From Aliiglaciecola sp. 3_MG-2023 (GTDB lineage Bacteria > Pseudomonadota > Gammaproteobacteria > Enterobacterales > Alteromonadaceae): 64,000 nucleotides of DNA. Below are positions 28,229 to 37,178 of the stretch, one piece after another. Positions within the stretch are counted from its first letter, which is position 1. Every line of letters begins with the position of its first letter. The stretch is taken from contig NZ_JAUORV010000004.1 in NCBI RefSeq assembly GCF_030548205.1, positions 186,001-250,000 of the forward strand, given 5' to 3'. A program made the translations under genes and the position numbers. Below the pieces are notes generated by a model. It searched no databases. It was not told the DNA's origin and was given only the letters and a program-made list of their open reading frames with translations.

Positions 28229-30748
28229 TTAGTAGTTAAAACGCACGCCAACAAGGTAGCGTTTACCGTAGCGCTCTACTTGATTAGGCGTAGTTAAATC
28301 ACCTACATAACGCACATCCAACTCGTCTGTAAGGTTATTGGCGTTGGCATAAATTGACAGCTCACCGCCCATAACATCCCAAGGCAGAGCGTAACTTAGA
28401 GATATATCCACACGGGTTTGCGCAGCCCAATATTCCCCCATGGAATCATTTTCCGTGGTGGATAGCCAACTATCTCGATACTGATAGTTCAAACGCGCAG
28501 AGAAAGCATCATTTTCATAAAACACTGATGCGTTATAAATTGCCTCTGAAGTGCCAGGTAAGCTGAAAGTCGTGCCGCTTTGCGTGGTGAACTCACTGTC
28601 TAAGAAGGTAGCATTTGCGCTCACACCAAAACCTTCTAGCAGGTCTATTTGCATGTCAGATGCTTGAACAATTGCATTGATTTCTAGGCCACTAAGTTTT
28701 CCATCTTGACCATTGATAAAGCCGGTGTACTGCCAAGTTTCACCGGCATTGGCGTCAGCATAAACACCGCCATCTATGGCACTACTGTCAGCATATATCA
28801 CGTTATCGATTTGACGAGTGAACAGCCCTATGGAGAGTAAACTGGCATCAGCTGCATACCATTCCAATGCGATATCCCCTCCCCAAGCCTCTTCGGCTTT
28901 CAACGAAGGGTTACCGCCGCTAACTTGCACTGGACTTGAGGTATAATCAATCGATGCCGACGCTCTCCATTCGCCATAAGTTGGACGGCTAATAGCGCTA
29001 TTTAACGACAGCCTCAATTTTAAATCGTCAGCTAAATTGATGTTAACCAATGCGCTTGGCAGAACATGAATATCATCATCGGAATAACTGCCGTTAGGGC
29101 CTGAACTTGTGTAATCAGTTTGCTCAACTCGCATGCCAACAACCCAGTTACCCCAGCTTTTTTCAGTGGTAAGCATGGCGTAAACAGCATTAATTTGTTC
29201 TTCAATTGAAATAACCTGATCATCAGATGCCGCTGGCGTTAAGGCGCCTGCTGCTGCCTCCCAGGCTTGTAATAAACCCGGATTGTCGTAATAGCTGGCA
29301 TTCAAACTATTGGTAAAATCAGTGTCCCACAACTCGCCAGTATCGAAACTAACAATATCAACCTCATCGACCGGGAAGCTGGTTATCCCGTTGCTCATGC
29401 CATTGCCCTGTGCTTCACGTTTATTCAAGCTCAAACCGGTATTTAGAACAGAAGCCTGGCCTAGCAGGTTGAGTGAACGTTCTGCGTCGATGCTGATTAG
29501 ATCCGAGTCGATATCCAAGTTACCAGCCACTATTAAGCCTAAATTTGCGGCATAACTAATGTCTTGAACACTAATAAGATCTGTTGTGCCTGCAGAAAAT
29601 AAAGAAACCTTTGGATCATTGATATCCGTTAGGTCATAGCTTGCTGCTACTGCACCGCCAACGCTATATGGAATGGGTAAAAAAGTCTCATTGCTGGTTT
29701 CAGTGCGATTGTATTTTGCCTCGATAAACCAGTCGCTTAACTGTTTGTCGAATCCTAACGTACTAGTCCAAGTTGAATTCTCATACACACCCTCTTCCAG
29801 TAAACGGCTAGCCAACACGACGGGCAAATAGCCGGTATCTCCGGTTGGTGTGGGCGCGTCGATTGCCCCAGCGCCACCAGCAAAATCAAATACATACTGA
29901 TTACGTTGCTCATGATCGCTAAACTTTGTGTACAGTGTACTTAGATAAACCCGATCCATTCCGCCATTTGGTCGATATTCAATTCTGCCACCTAATGACT
30001 CATCTTCTCGTTTGACTTTGTAACTGCGAAAATCAATTTCGTTCAACTGGCGCAGTCCATCAACGTACTCTAAGTCATATTCTCGGTTATCCGTGGTTTG
30101 TTCACGACTATTCTTTGAGCCAAATAGGGAGAATCCCCATTCATCTTCGGAGTATGAGGTACGCAAAGAAAATTTCTCTATGTCACCATCACCTAATTGT
30201 TGTGTTCCTGCCCCTACATCTGCGGCAACAGACCAGCCTTGCACGTCAAATGGATTAAATGTGCCAATGTTGATAAAACCGGCTATTGCCTCACCAGGCA
30301 TCTTGGCAGTAATCGCTTTGTTCGCTTCTATACGACTCGTAATCACAGAAGGAAAACTGTCGAAACGGGGAATACGCCCATTTTCTGCACCAGGAATAAC
30401 GATGCCATCAATAGCGATAGTGGTATAACGAAATGGTGCACCACGGAAATTAATATAGCGCGCTTGACCTTGGTCGCGCTCAATGGCTAAGCCAGGAACC
30501 CGCCCTAAAGAATCTGCCAAATTTTGATCAGGAAATCGACCTATAGTATCTGCGGCAACGACATCCACAAAGTTGGTGGCATTGCGCTTAGCATCTATTG
30601 CCGCCTTTTGACTATCGCGAATTGGTGAAGCGATGGCAACCACTTCTTCAATGCTATCATCGTCGCTATTTGATTGTGCAAGGGCGCTGAAGGATGAGCT
30701 TGTTAAGGCTACAAAAACTGCAGCAGAAACAGGGTTTAAGTATCGCAT
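28229..30748 (-). CDS. TonB-dependent outer-membrane receptor 1
   Basis: An 839-residue receptor with a signal peptide (cleavage near ALAQ, residue 25), a plug domain (about 45-170: GRFPDQNLADSLGRVPGLA, RYINFRGAPFRYTTIAIDG) and a 22-strand-type barrel ending in the aromatic residue of VGVRFNY. A TonB-box-like EEVVAIAS follows the signal. No SusD partner is seen. The neighbouring secreted phosphatase suggests a substrate that is a phosphate ester, but this is inferred from position. The start ATG has GGAG at 8-nt spacing. A long palindrome lies about 100 nt upstream. Confidence 0.92.
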   Translation of the reverse strand: MRYLNPVSAAVFVALTSSSFSALAQSNSDDDSIEEVVAIASPIRDSQKAAIDAKRNATNFVDVVAADTIGRFPDQNLADSLGRVPGLAIERDQGQARYINFRGAPFRYTTIAIDGIVIPGAENGRIPRFDSFPSVITSRIEANKAITAKMPGEAIAGFINIGTFNPFDVQGWSVAADVGAGTQQLGDGDIEKFSLRTSYSEDEWGFSLFGSKNSREQTTDNREYDLEYVDGLRQLNEIDFRSYKVKREDESLGGRIEYRPNGGMDRVYLSTLYTKFSDHEQRNQYVFDFAGGAGAIDAPTPTGDTGYLPVVLASRLLEEGVYENSTWTSTLGFDKQLSDWFIEAKYNRTETSNETFLPIPYSVGGAVAASYDLTDINDPKVSLFSAGTTDLISVQDISYAANLGLIVAGNLDIDSDLISIDAERSLNLLGQASVLNTGLSLNKREAQGNGMSNGITSFPVDEVDIVSFDTGELWDTDFTNSLNASYYDNPGLLQAWEAAAGALTPAASDDQVISIEEQINAVYAMLTTEKSWGNWVVGMRVEQTDYTSSGPNGSYSDDDIHVLPSALVNINLADDLKLRLSLNSAISRPTYGEWRASASIDYTSSPVQVSGGNPSLKAEEAWGGDIALEWYAADASLLSIGLFTRQIDNVIYADSSAIDGGVYADANAGETWQYTGFINGQDGKLSGLEINAIVQASDMQIDLLEGFGVSANATFLDSEFTTQSGTTFSLPGTSEAIYNASVFYENDAFSARLNYQYRDSWLSTTENDSMGEYWAAQTRVDISLSYALPWDVMGGELSIYANANNLTDELDVRYVGDLTTPNQVERYGKRYLVGVRFNY

Positions 30749-30843
30749 TTATGATGCTCCGGTTATTTTGACATTAATATGATGGTGTAAACTTGCGGTG
30801 CATGCTGGGGGGTTTAGATTGCCAAAATATGACAAAGAGGTTT

Positions 30844-30875
30844 TTTTAATTTTAGAGACATCTCTAAAATTAAAA
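30844..30875. repeat. 32-bp palindrome with 15-bp arms upstream of receptor 1
   Basis: Arms TTTTAATTTTAGAGA and TCTCTAAAATTAAAA are perfect inverted copies separated by two bases. It sits 96-127 nt before the receptor start and 39-70 nt after the stop of the upstream gene. No T-tract follows on the minus strand, so a regulator site is more likely than a plain terminator. Confidence 0.6.
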
Positions 30876-30913
30876 TCTATATATTTCAACAACTTATAAA
30901 CATCAAAAATAAA

Positions 30914-32068
30914 CTAATGTATGACTATTTTTGATTTATCAAAGTGTGTTCGATACCAATAACGTTGTGATTTAGCATCTCTGCGCGATTCAAATAAGTA
31001 ATTTTCAGCTAAATCTTCACCTAAACAATGAAGTAACTCTTCTTTTATTTTGTTTCTATTTTGATCGAGTTTTTTAGAGGTTAAGCCTTGGACTTCCAAA
31101 TCATTTATGGCTTTGCCGTGCCCACCGTATTGATGCATAAGTTGAATAAGCTCTAATGCCGCCACTTTGTCTGGCCGATTGGTGGCAGGGTTCTTTTGCC
31201 AGCCATCTCCTTGCAGACGTTTTTGTGCATACCACAAGAAATAAAAATAAGGCGTTTTGGGAAGTGTTAATGGGAAACCGTGGATTAAAACCAAGTGCTC
31301 AGAGGTATTGAACTCAACCACATCCTCGTGAATAGCGATAGTTAATGCCTGATCTTTTTGCTGATAATCTTGACAGATTTTGCAAAACCACCTGACTTGA
31401 TTATCACTTATATCATCGGGCACGTTTTGCATACACCATTTAACGATAATTTCCATATCATCATCAGTTTGCCCCTGTAAAAATTGAAATATTTGCAGTT
31501 GCTCAGTGGAAAATTGAGATAGGCAAAAGCTAAAGTATCCTGCCTTTTTCCTGCTCAGTCCTGATGCTAATAAAGTTTTATACCAATGCTGCTGGTGAGT
31601 GGATATGGGGCGAGGTAAATAATGAAAAGTTAATAGCATCAAGGCTGCAAGCAATGCATTTAATCCAAGTAACTGAGGCCATTTAACTTCACAGTCTAAG
31701 CTAATGCTAGCAACTAAATCATAAGGTGCAATGAGAATATTTGCATGCATCCACGACTTTTCTAGTTCAGAGGATTGCGTTTGACTATGCACTTCAACCT
31801 CAACCCCCCGGCAACGTTTCTGAACTGAAATAATTGAAGAAGGGGAAATATCAACCAGATCGAGTAATAATCGTTCTTCAAGTTGCTGTTTGAAGTCGTA
31901 GAACATGTTGTCAGAATAGGTTTTAGTTTGTTTAATTTCTAAAAACGCAGTGTTCAAGTGGCGGTCAAATGACTGTATGGTGGTGTAATTCACCCAAAAT
32001 ACGTTTATAAGAGTGAAACTTATCCATAACAGTAAAAATGCGCCAACGGAAATCACCCACTTTTTCAT
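30914..32068 (-). CDS. Two-pass membrane protein with periplasmic domain and winged-helix-like C-terminus
   Basis: A 384-residue protein with membrane segments near residues 4-24 and 138-155, enclosing a periplasmic domain of about 110 residues. The cytoplasmic part (160-384) ends in a region that looks like a winged-helix DNA-binding domain (GLTSKKLDQNRNKIKEELL, then QRYWYRTHF). I do not recognise the family. ATG 32068 is preferred over an upstream TTG because it forms an ATGA overlap with the binding-protein gene upstream. A membrane-bound one-component regulator sensing through the partner is a reasonable inference. Confidence 0.6.
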   Translation of the reverse strand: MKKWVISVGAFLLLWISFTLINVFWVNYTTIQSFDRHLNTAFLEIKQTKTYSDNMFYDFKQQLEERLLLDLVDISPSSIISVQKRCRGVEVEVHSQTQSSELEKSWMHANILIAPYDLVASISLDCEVKWPQLLGLNALLAALMLLTFHYLPRPISTHQQHWYKTLLASGLSRKKAGYFSFCLSQFSTEQLQIFQFLQGQTDDDMEIIVKWCMQNVPDDISDNQVRWFCKICQDYQQKDQALTIAIHEDVVEFNTSEHLVLIHGFPLTLPKTPYFYFLWYAQKRLQGDGWQKNPATNRPDKVAALELIQLMHQYGGHGKAINDLEVQGLTSKKLDQNRNKIKEELLHCLGEDLAENYLFESRRDAKSQRYWYRTHFDKSKIVIH

Positions 32069-32940
32069 CCGTCGCAATCCTTCAGATTATGACTCTGCAT
32101 ACTTTGACTCTTCACTTTGACTTGTGTTAATTGATTTTGAGTCAACTGATCAATGAAATGGATATAAGGTTGAATCCCTTTAAATATTTCACACTGAATA
32201 GGTTTAGAAATCTGTCTATTAACAAACACATCGCCAATATTGGCATCAGCGGTTATTAAAGACTTGTAGATAGGACCGTCCACCTCTTGCTCAAACCAAG
32301 CGCCACTACTAATTAAATCAATTTCGCCAGTTTTAAACCCTTCGTATAATTTATAGGCATTGTCGTAATAACGAAGATCAACTTGTTCAAGGTGCACATT
32401 GGCTTGACCTAAAGCTGTCAATGGCAGTAAATAATGGGTATGGCTAACTTTATCGTTTATCACGCCAATACGTTTACCTAAGAGTTGCTGATGAAGCGTA
32501 TTCTTGAAGGGTTCGTGGCTAAACCAATAAACTTTGTACTGGGTGAAATTAACCCTAGGCTCTAAGAGTTTATATGATGCATCAAACGTTGGTACCAGCC
32601 CAGTAAAGGTGTGTTTTCTACCAATTAACAGCGAGAACTCAGTATCAGTAATATCCGCTGCGGTAATGGCATCTCTTGCTTTCCAAGATACAATTACCTT
32701 TCCATATTGTTGTTGAATCAACTTGGATTGGCACAATTTTTCAGCAATAGTTTTGATAAATATTGGGGCAGCTAAATGCAGTTTAATACGCTTTTCAAGG
32801 GGCGCACCAGTTTCGCAAGCATAGGTAGAATAATTGGAAAGCTTGACATAGGGCGTAGCCTGGCGAGTGAGTATCGCCCCTAAACAAACTATGCACACCA
32901 TTGAAACTAGCAATGCCAGCGAGTATTGCTTTGTTGACAT
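32065..32940 (-). CDS. Periplasmic substrate-binding-like protein (PhnD/SBP fold)
   Basis: A 291-residue protein with an N-terminal signal or anchor (ALLVSMVCIVCLGAIL) followed by a two-lobed binding-protein-like sequence. Typical features are LLGKRIGVINDKVSHTHY and YKLYEGFKTGEIDLISSGAW, as in PhnD-type and extracellular solute-binding proteins. No ABC permease or ATPase is adjacent. It is translationally coupled to the membrane regulator-like gene, so it may serve as a sensor rather than a transporter subunit. ATG 32940 is chosen; an in-frame TTG at 32958 is possible. Its ribosome site is weak. Confidence 0.6.
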   Translation of the reverse strand: MSTKQYSLALLVSMVCIVCLGAILTRQATPYVKLSNYSTYACETGAPLEKRIKLHLAAPIFIKTIAEKLCQSKLIQQQYGKVIVSWKARDAITAADITDTEFSLLIGRKHTFTGLVPTFDASYKLLEPRVNFTQYKVYWFSHEPFKNTLHQQLLGKRIGVINDKVSHTHYLLPLTALGQANVHLEQVDLRYYDNAYKLYEGFKTGEIDLISSGAWFEQEVDGPIYKSLITADANIGDVFVNRQISKPIQCEIFKGIQPYIHFIDQLTQNQLTQVKVKSQSMQSHNLKDCDG

Positions 32941-33174
32941 CGCAGTAAAACACACCAAATAATTTTCTTAATTGCGATGATAATATGACTTTAATATTGC
33001 ACTTATATGACTTTTAACTTTTTACTGTCATAAACGCCCATTTTGCAGGGCGAGGGTAAAACTCAGAAGTGAAAAGTGGCTATATTCCTTATGCTACTTT
33101 TACAGAAGCTTTAAACAATTTCCAAAATTCATATATGAGTTAAGGGGACGGGTCTTGTTACTTTGGCTTTTTTT

Positions 33175-33816
33175 TTAATCTTCGGATTCAGAGTATTTTT
33201 TCGTTAATACATCAGTTTGCCCATGGGAGGTAAAATAGCCACCTTTAGAGCTGATTACCAACTCATTGCTATTGTTAACCACTTCCCTTGCCTCTTTTAA
33301 ATAGTCAACAAGGGTTTCCTCTGGCATATTTTCCTCCTGATAAACCGCCGCTTGCTCCTTTGCTTTACCCCACTCAACAAATTGAGATAACGTTGAGGTT
33401 TGCTTTACTAAACTGTTAAGACGACTGTCACGATCTAGGTACTTTTGCAGAGACTCGGCAGATTGCTCATCCCCTGTTACTGTTAGCCTTTCATTTTCGA
33501 TACTAATTTGCAGATTATCAACAGAGTCAAATTGTGCAAATAACTGTTCGATTTCTTGATTTAATCGATTCTGATTGAATTGATAGTAGTTTTCGACAGT
33601 ATTCAAATCTAAATCAATTTCGCCTTTTTCAAGTAACCGCAAGGTCTCTTCAAATTCCTGATTAGCTAATCCACTGTCTAACACTGCTAAGCCACTTTTA
33701 ATGTCTTGCTTGGCAGTGTTAGCGATATTCTCCAGATCTTGGTTACCTTGGGTTTGATTATCCAAATAATCAAACAAAGAAAGAGGTTGTGTATTGATTT
33801 GCATGTTAAAAGTCAT
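33175..33816 (-). CDS. Hypothetical protein, acidic and helical
   Basis: A protein of about 214 residues, rich in Asp, Glu, Gln and Asn, mostly helical, with no signal, membrane helix or motif I recognise. The start is uncertain: the open frame reaches 33861, with ATGs at 33816 and 33804 (the second gives MQINTQPLSLFDYLDN); neither has a clear ribosome site. It is flanked by gaps of over 200 nt, so probably monocistronic. Confidence 0.55.
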   Translation of the reverse strand: MTFNMQINTQPLSLFDYLDNQTQGNQDLENIANTAKQDIKSGLAVLDSGLANQEFEETLRLLEKGEIDLDLNTVENYYQFNQNRLNQEIEQLFAQFDSVDNLQISIENERLTVTGDEQSAESLQKYLDRDSRLNSLVKQTSTLSQFVEWGKAKEQAAVYQEENMPEETLVDYLKEAREVVNNSNELVISSKGGYFTSHGQTDVLTKKYSESED

Positions 33817-34112
33817 TTTAAAACAGGTTACATAGCCAAGAGCTAGCAGAAATAATGCCAACAGAGGTATTTTTCAGTCTTCGGTGAGAGTTATTTCACA
33901 TGGCGTGTAAATTCTACGCGGGAATTTTTGATTTTAAATTAACCATTCAAAATCAACATGTTAACGTATTAATTTGAAATAAACTTTAGATTGACCAGAA
34001 AGCGAATCTTTCCAGGCTTGCGCTACCTTGCATCTTTGCACAAAATGCCAAAACAAAATGGCAAAGTAGAAAGGCTAGCGGCAGAAAATGACGGCAAACC
34101 ATTGCCTAACCG

Positions 34113-34580
34113 CTAATAACCTGGCCCTGTTTGTGCAGCCAGTATAATAAAGAAAACAATATTAAGGAGTAGTCCAATATAGCCTAGAAATAATCCCCAC
34201 CTAGCCATTTTACTGCCAATTAATTTGCCATGACTATGACGTATTCGAGACTGTGCCACGTGACCAAAAATGATAGCCAACAGAGAACTAATAAAAATAA
34301 GGGACAATATTCCAAAAATTAAAGATGCCACAGCGCTTTTAGAGCGTTTAACTGCATTGATGGTTTCAGATGCCAATACTATAGCGTTAGGTGCTTTATA
34401 AAGTGCTTTAATGTCTTTGGCTTTACCTAAGTGTGCAGCGAATTCAACATGTTGCCCCGGACGCGCAGAATGATTGTATTTCCACTCTCCCATATTAAAC
34501 GTGAAGCGTTTATTGTCGGCGCAGATGACCCCTTCTTTCGAGTTGGGCTCAAAATCCAGAATTGTTCCTTTCATTGACAT
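34113..34580 (-). CDS. Cold-shock-like domain fused to DUF4190 membrane domain
   Basis: A 155-residue protein. Residues 1-60 resemble a cold-shock/OB fold (MKGTILDFEPNSKEGVI, then FTFNMGEWK and GQHVEFAAHLGKAKDI). Residues 80-150 form two membrane helices of the DUF4190 type (SAVASLIFGILSLIFISSLLAIIFGHVA, then MARWGLFLGYIGLLLNIVFFIIL, with the conserved GHVAQSRIR between). The function is unknown. The fusion would put a nucleic-acid-binding-like domain at the inner membrane. Confidence 0.7.
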   Translation of the reverse strand: MSMKGTILDFEPNSKEGVICADNKRFTFNMGEWKYNHSARPGQHVEFAAHLGKAKDIKALYKAPNAIVLASETINAVKRSKSAVASLIFGILSLIFISSLLAIIFGHVAQSRIRHSHGKLIGSKMARWGLFLGYIGLLLNIVFFIILAAQTGPGY

Positions 34581-34721
34581 TCCTAATATAAAGCGAGTTT
34601 AAGATACCGAGGTCGAAATTGATCCGACTAAATGAATTTACCCCATTATTTCAACTAACTCTATAATTTTTATAGGTTTAAAGTAGTAAGTTTATCAATA
34701 AGAAGATGTGGAGGGAGGAGT

Positions 34722-35093
<372 letters not shown>

Positions 35094-35099
35094 GCGCGC

Positions 35100-35128
35100 A
35101 GTTTACGTTGATTAATGAATAGATACAA
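35100..35128 (-). promoter_or_regulatory. Predicted rnpB promoter with GC-rich discriminator
   Basis: Minus-strand -35 TTGTAT (35123-35128) and -10 TAAACT (35100-35105) are 17 nt apart. The discriminator GCGCGCC lies between the -10 and the RNA 5' end, as in stringently controlled stable-RNA promoters. Confidence 0.65.
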
Positions 35129-35183
35129 TATTTGTCGCCTGCTTTGTATTATCGCGATGAGGTAGATGAGTTGAATTGCAGGT

Positions 35184-35636
35184 GGGAGCTACACGCAAGC
35201 ATCATTGATAACACGGTATTTATGCCGTGGAGGTGTGGCCTTAAACGGTATCACTGCAAGCTGTTATCCACGGACTAAAGTCCGTGCTACAGGCTTATAT
35301 TCAAATGGGAGCTACACGCAAGCATCATTGATAACACGGTATTTATGCCGTGGAGGTGTGGCCTTAAACGGTAACACTGCAAGCTGTTATCCACGGACTA
35401 AAGTCCGTGCTACAGGGGCTATATACAAATGGGAGCTACAAGCAAGCATCATTGGCAGCACGGTATTTATGCCGTGGAGGTGTGGCCTTAAACGGTATCA
35501 CTGCAAGCTGTTATCCACGGACTGAAGTCCGTGCTACAGGGGCTAAATCACTGCAAGCTGTTATCCACGGACTGAAGTCCGTGCTACAGGGGCTAAATAC
35601 AGGTGGGTGCTACAGCAATCATCATTGGTAACGCGT
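35184..35636. repeat. Tandem array of REP/BIME-like units (about 123 bp each)
   Basis: Three near-identical units start at 35184, 35307 and 35431 (periods 123 and 124). A 50-bp part is then duplicated once more (35498-35547 repeated at 35548-35597), followed by a partial unit from about 35603. Each full unit carries two hairpins: CACGGTATTTATGCCGTG and CACGGACTAAAGTCCGTG (with T/G variants), which are the same pattern CACGG-nn-TTTA-nn-CCGTG in opposite orientations, that is a BIME. It lies between the end of the AgmX operon and the rnpB promoter. ORFs read through the repeats are artefacts. Confidence 0.85.
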
Positions 35637-35639
35637 TAA

Positions 35640-36638
35640 TTAAAAGGGGAAGAAATCTAAGGAATAATCCAAAATGGTGGCAGTCACTTGATCTGCACCG
35701 AAATTAATTAATCTAATCCGATTCAGTAGCTTTTCTTCCAATTCTGGATAATCCAATTCACTGGATACCAAAGTGACTTTACTCACAGAACCGTCTGGTG
35801 CAATTTCTAAGTTAACAGTAATTTTACCCTGCAAACTTGGATCATCCCTTAAGGCGCGGCGATAAATGGTGTACAAAGCCCCTTTGCTTGCATCAAAGCC
35901 TTTACGAATCGACTCGATATCTCGACTTCCTAACACCGTATCTTCGGTCACTAATTCTTTAGCCGCTAGAGACGCTAAGCCTTCATTGGGCGCATCAAAC
36001 TCTGTAGTCTTTCGACCTTCTAATTGCCCTCTAGCACCTACATCGCTAGATAAAGCACTGGTGTTTAAACCACCACTTTTATCCGCAACCTTTTTTCCCA
36101 CAAAAGCCCGTTGTTGCTCATTGGTTTTACCGGCACCCTGGATCATTTCGGTATCTGCCAAATTGTTAATATTGGCTTGATCGCGCATACTGTTTAAATC
36201 ATCGGTAAATTGCAGCAAGCCACTTTGGCTTGCCTTTTCCCTTGCCTGGTTAGCGAGTTCAGCATCAGTCGGTTTTTCAACTTCTACTTTAGGTTTTTCT
36301 TGGGGCTTTTCCGCCTTTTTCTCTGGCTTTGGCGGTTCTGGCTCTTCTTTCGGTGGATCTTTTTTCACTTCAGGGATCTCATCCGGAATAGGTTTTGGCG
36401 GCTCTATGGGTTTAGGTGGCTCAACTTTTTGTGCTTCAATAATTCGTGTCAGTTGAGGAGGCACTCGCTCTTTCTCTTCCCGCGTTTGCTCGGGTAACTG
36501 TTGCAACTTAACGGTTAAGGCCAAAATGAGGGTAATCCCTAAAGCCCCTAAGGTTAGTTTATTAAAAAACGTATTTTCTTGTTCGCTGGAAGACCAAGGC
36601 AACTGACTTCTAAATGGATTTTGACTTAGGGTGCTCAT
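35640..36638 (-). CDS. AgmX/PglI-type TonB-like energy-transducing protein
   Basis: A 332-residue protein with a short cytoplasmic N-terminus, one membrane helix (about 29-46, LTLGALGITLILALTVKL), a long Pro/Glu/Lys-rich periplasmic spacer (about 60-140) and a C-terminal TonB/AgmX-like domain (about 240-332) with GALYTIYRRALRDDPSLQGKI and LEIAPDGSVSKVTL. Such proteins in Myxococcus (GltG/GltJ/AgmX) connect an inner-membrane TolQR-type motor to periplasmic and outer-membrane parts. ATG 36638 makes an ATGA overlap with the ExbD gene; a longer frame to 36707 is less likely. It is the last gene of the 15-gene set. Confidence 0.85.
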   Translation of the reverse strand: MSTLSQNPFRSQLPWSSSEQENTFFNKLTLGALGITLILALTVKLQQLPEQTREEKERVPPQLTRIIEAQKVEPPKPIEPPKPIPDEIPEVKKDPPKEEPEPPKPEKKAEKPQEKPKVEVEKPTDAELANQAREKASQSGLLQFTDDLNSMRDQANINNLADTEMIQGAGKTNEQQRAFVGKKVADKSGGLNTSALSSDVGARGQLEGRKTTEFDAPNEGLASLAAKELVTEDTVLGSRDIESIRKGFDASKGALYTIYRRALRDDPSLQGKITVNLEIAPDGSVSKVTLVSSELDYPELEEKLLNRIRLINFGADQVTATILDYSLDFFPF

Positions 36639-37165
36639 TGCTCCCCCTGTGCAGGTAGTTTCTGCTCCACTGCCAAAGAAATATTGGTGTAGCCAGCTTG
36701 CGCACATGTTTGCATTATTTTTTTAAGCAAACTATAGGGTATGGCTTGATCGCCCATAATTGTAATAGCCCGTGCAATCTCGTTAGGATCCTCTTCTTCA
36801 TTAGGCTCGACGGCAATAATTTTTGTACGATTCTTTTGATAAGTGAGTTCTTTTTCTAAAGCAGGAATAATATCCTCTGGCTGCGACATAACCTGGGCAA
36901 CATCAGCCATTTTTTGACCTTGCAATAAAATATGCTCAGCATTAACCAACAATACTAACGTCTCCTGTGCCGCGGTATCAGCATTAGATTCAGGTAACTT
37001 AACACTTTTGTCTGTTTGTAAAACCTGTACATCTGATGCATTAAACATTAGGAAAAACACCAGTATGGTGAAAATATCCATTAATGACACTAAACTCAGT
37101 TTTGAGGTTTGCGCCATACGTTTGTGATGTCTCTCCATACGAGAGGCGCGTACTGATTTTTTCAT
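36635..37165 (-). CDS. ExbD/TolR-family protein (second copy, keeps the membrane Asp)
   Basis: A 176-residue bitopic protein with a basic N-terminus, one membrane helix (about 24-44) and a periplasmic ExbD/TolR domain. The proton-path aspartate is present as Asp30 in SLMDIFTILVFF. The periplasmic part includes EEDPNEIARAITIMGDQAIPYSLLKKIMQ. With the ExbB gene it would form a proton-motive-force motor. It starts 13 nt after the first ExbD gene, with GAGGATAAG upstream, and overlaps the AgmX gene. Confidence 0.88.
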   Translation of the reverse strand: MKKSVRASRMERHHKRMAQTSKLSLVSLMDIFTILVFFLMFNASDVQVLQTDKSVKLPESNADTAAQETLVLLVNAEHILLQGQKMADVAQVMSQPEDIIPALEKELTYQKNRTKIIAVEPNEEEDPNEIARAITIMGDQAIPYSLLKKIMQTCAQAGYTNISLAVEQKLPAQGEQ

Positions 37166-37178
37166 CGCTTATCCTCTG

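Noticed and set aside
34037-34060. Short hairpin TGCCA / TGGCA after the cold-shock-like gene
   Set aside because: A 5-bp stem with few following T residues is too weak to call.
35205-35631. Two plus-strand ORFs of 106 and 74 codons across the repeat array
   Set aside because: Their protein repeats simply mirror the DNA repeat period; no ribosome site or coding character supports them.
35184-35636. Regular repeats considered as a CRISPR array
   Set aside because: Units of 123-124 bp are almost identical over their full length with no variable spacers, each has two hairpins, and no cas genes are present.
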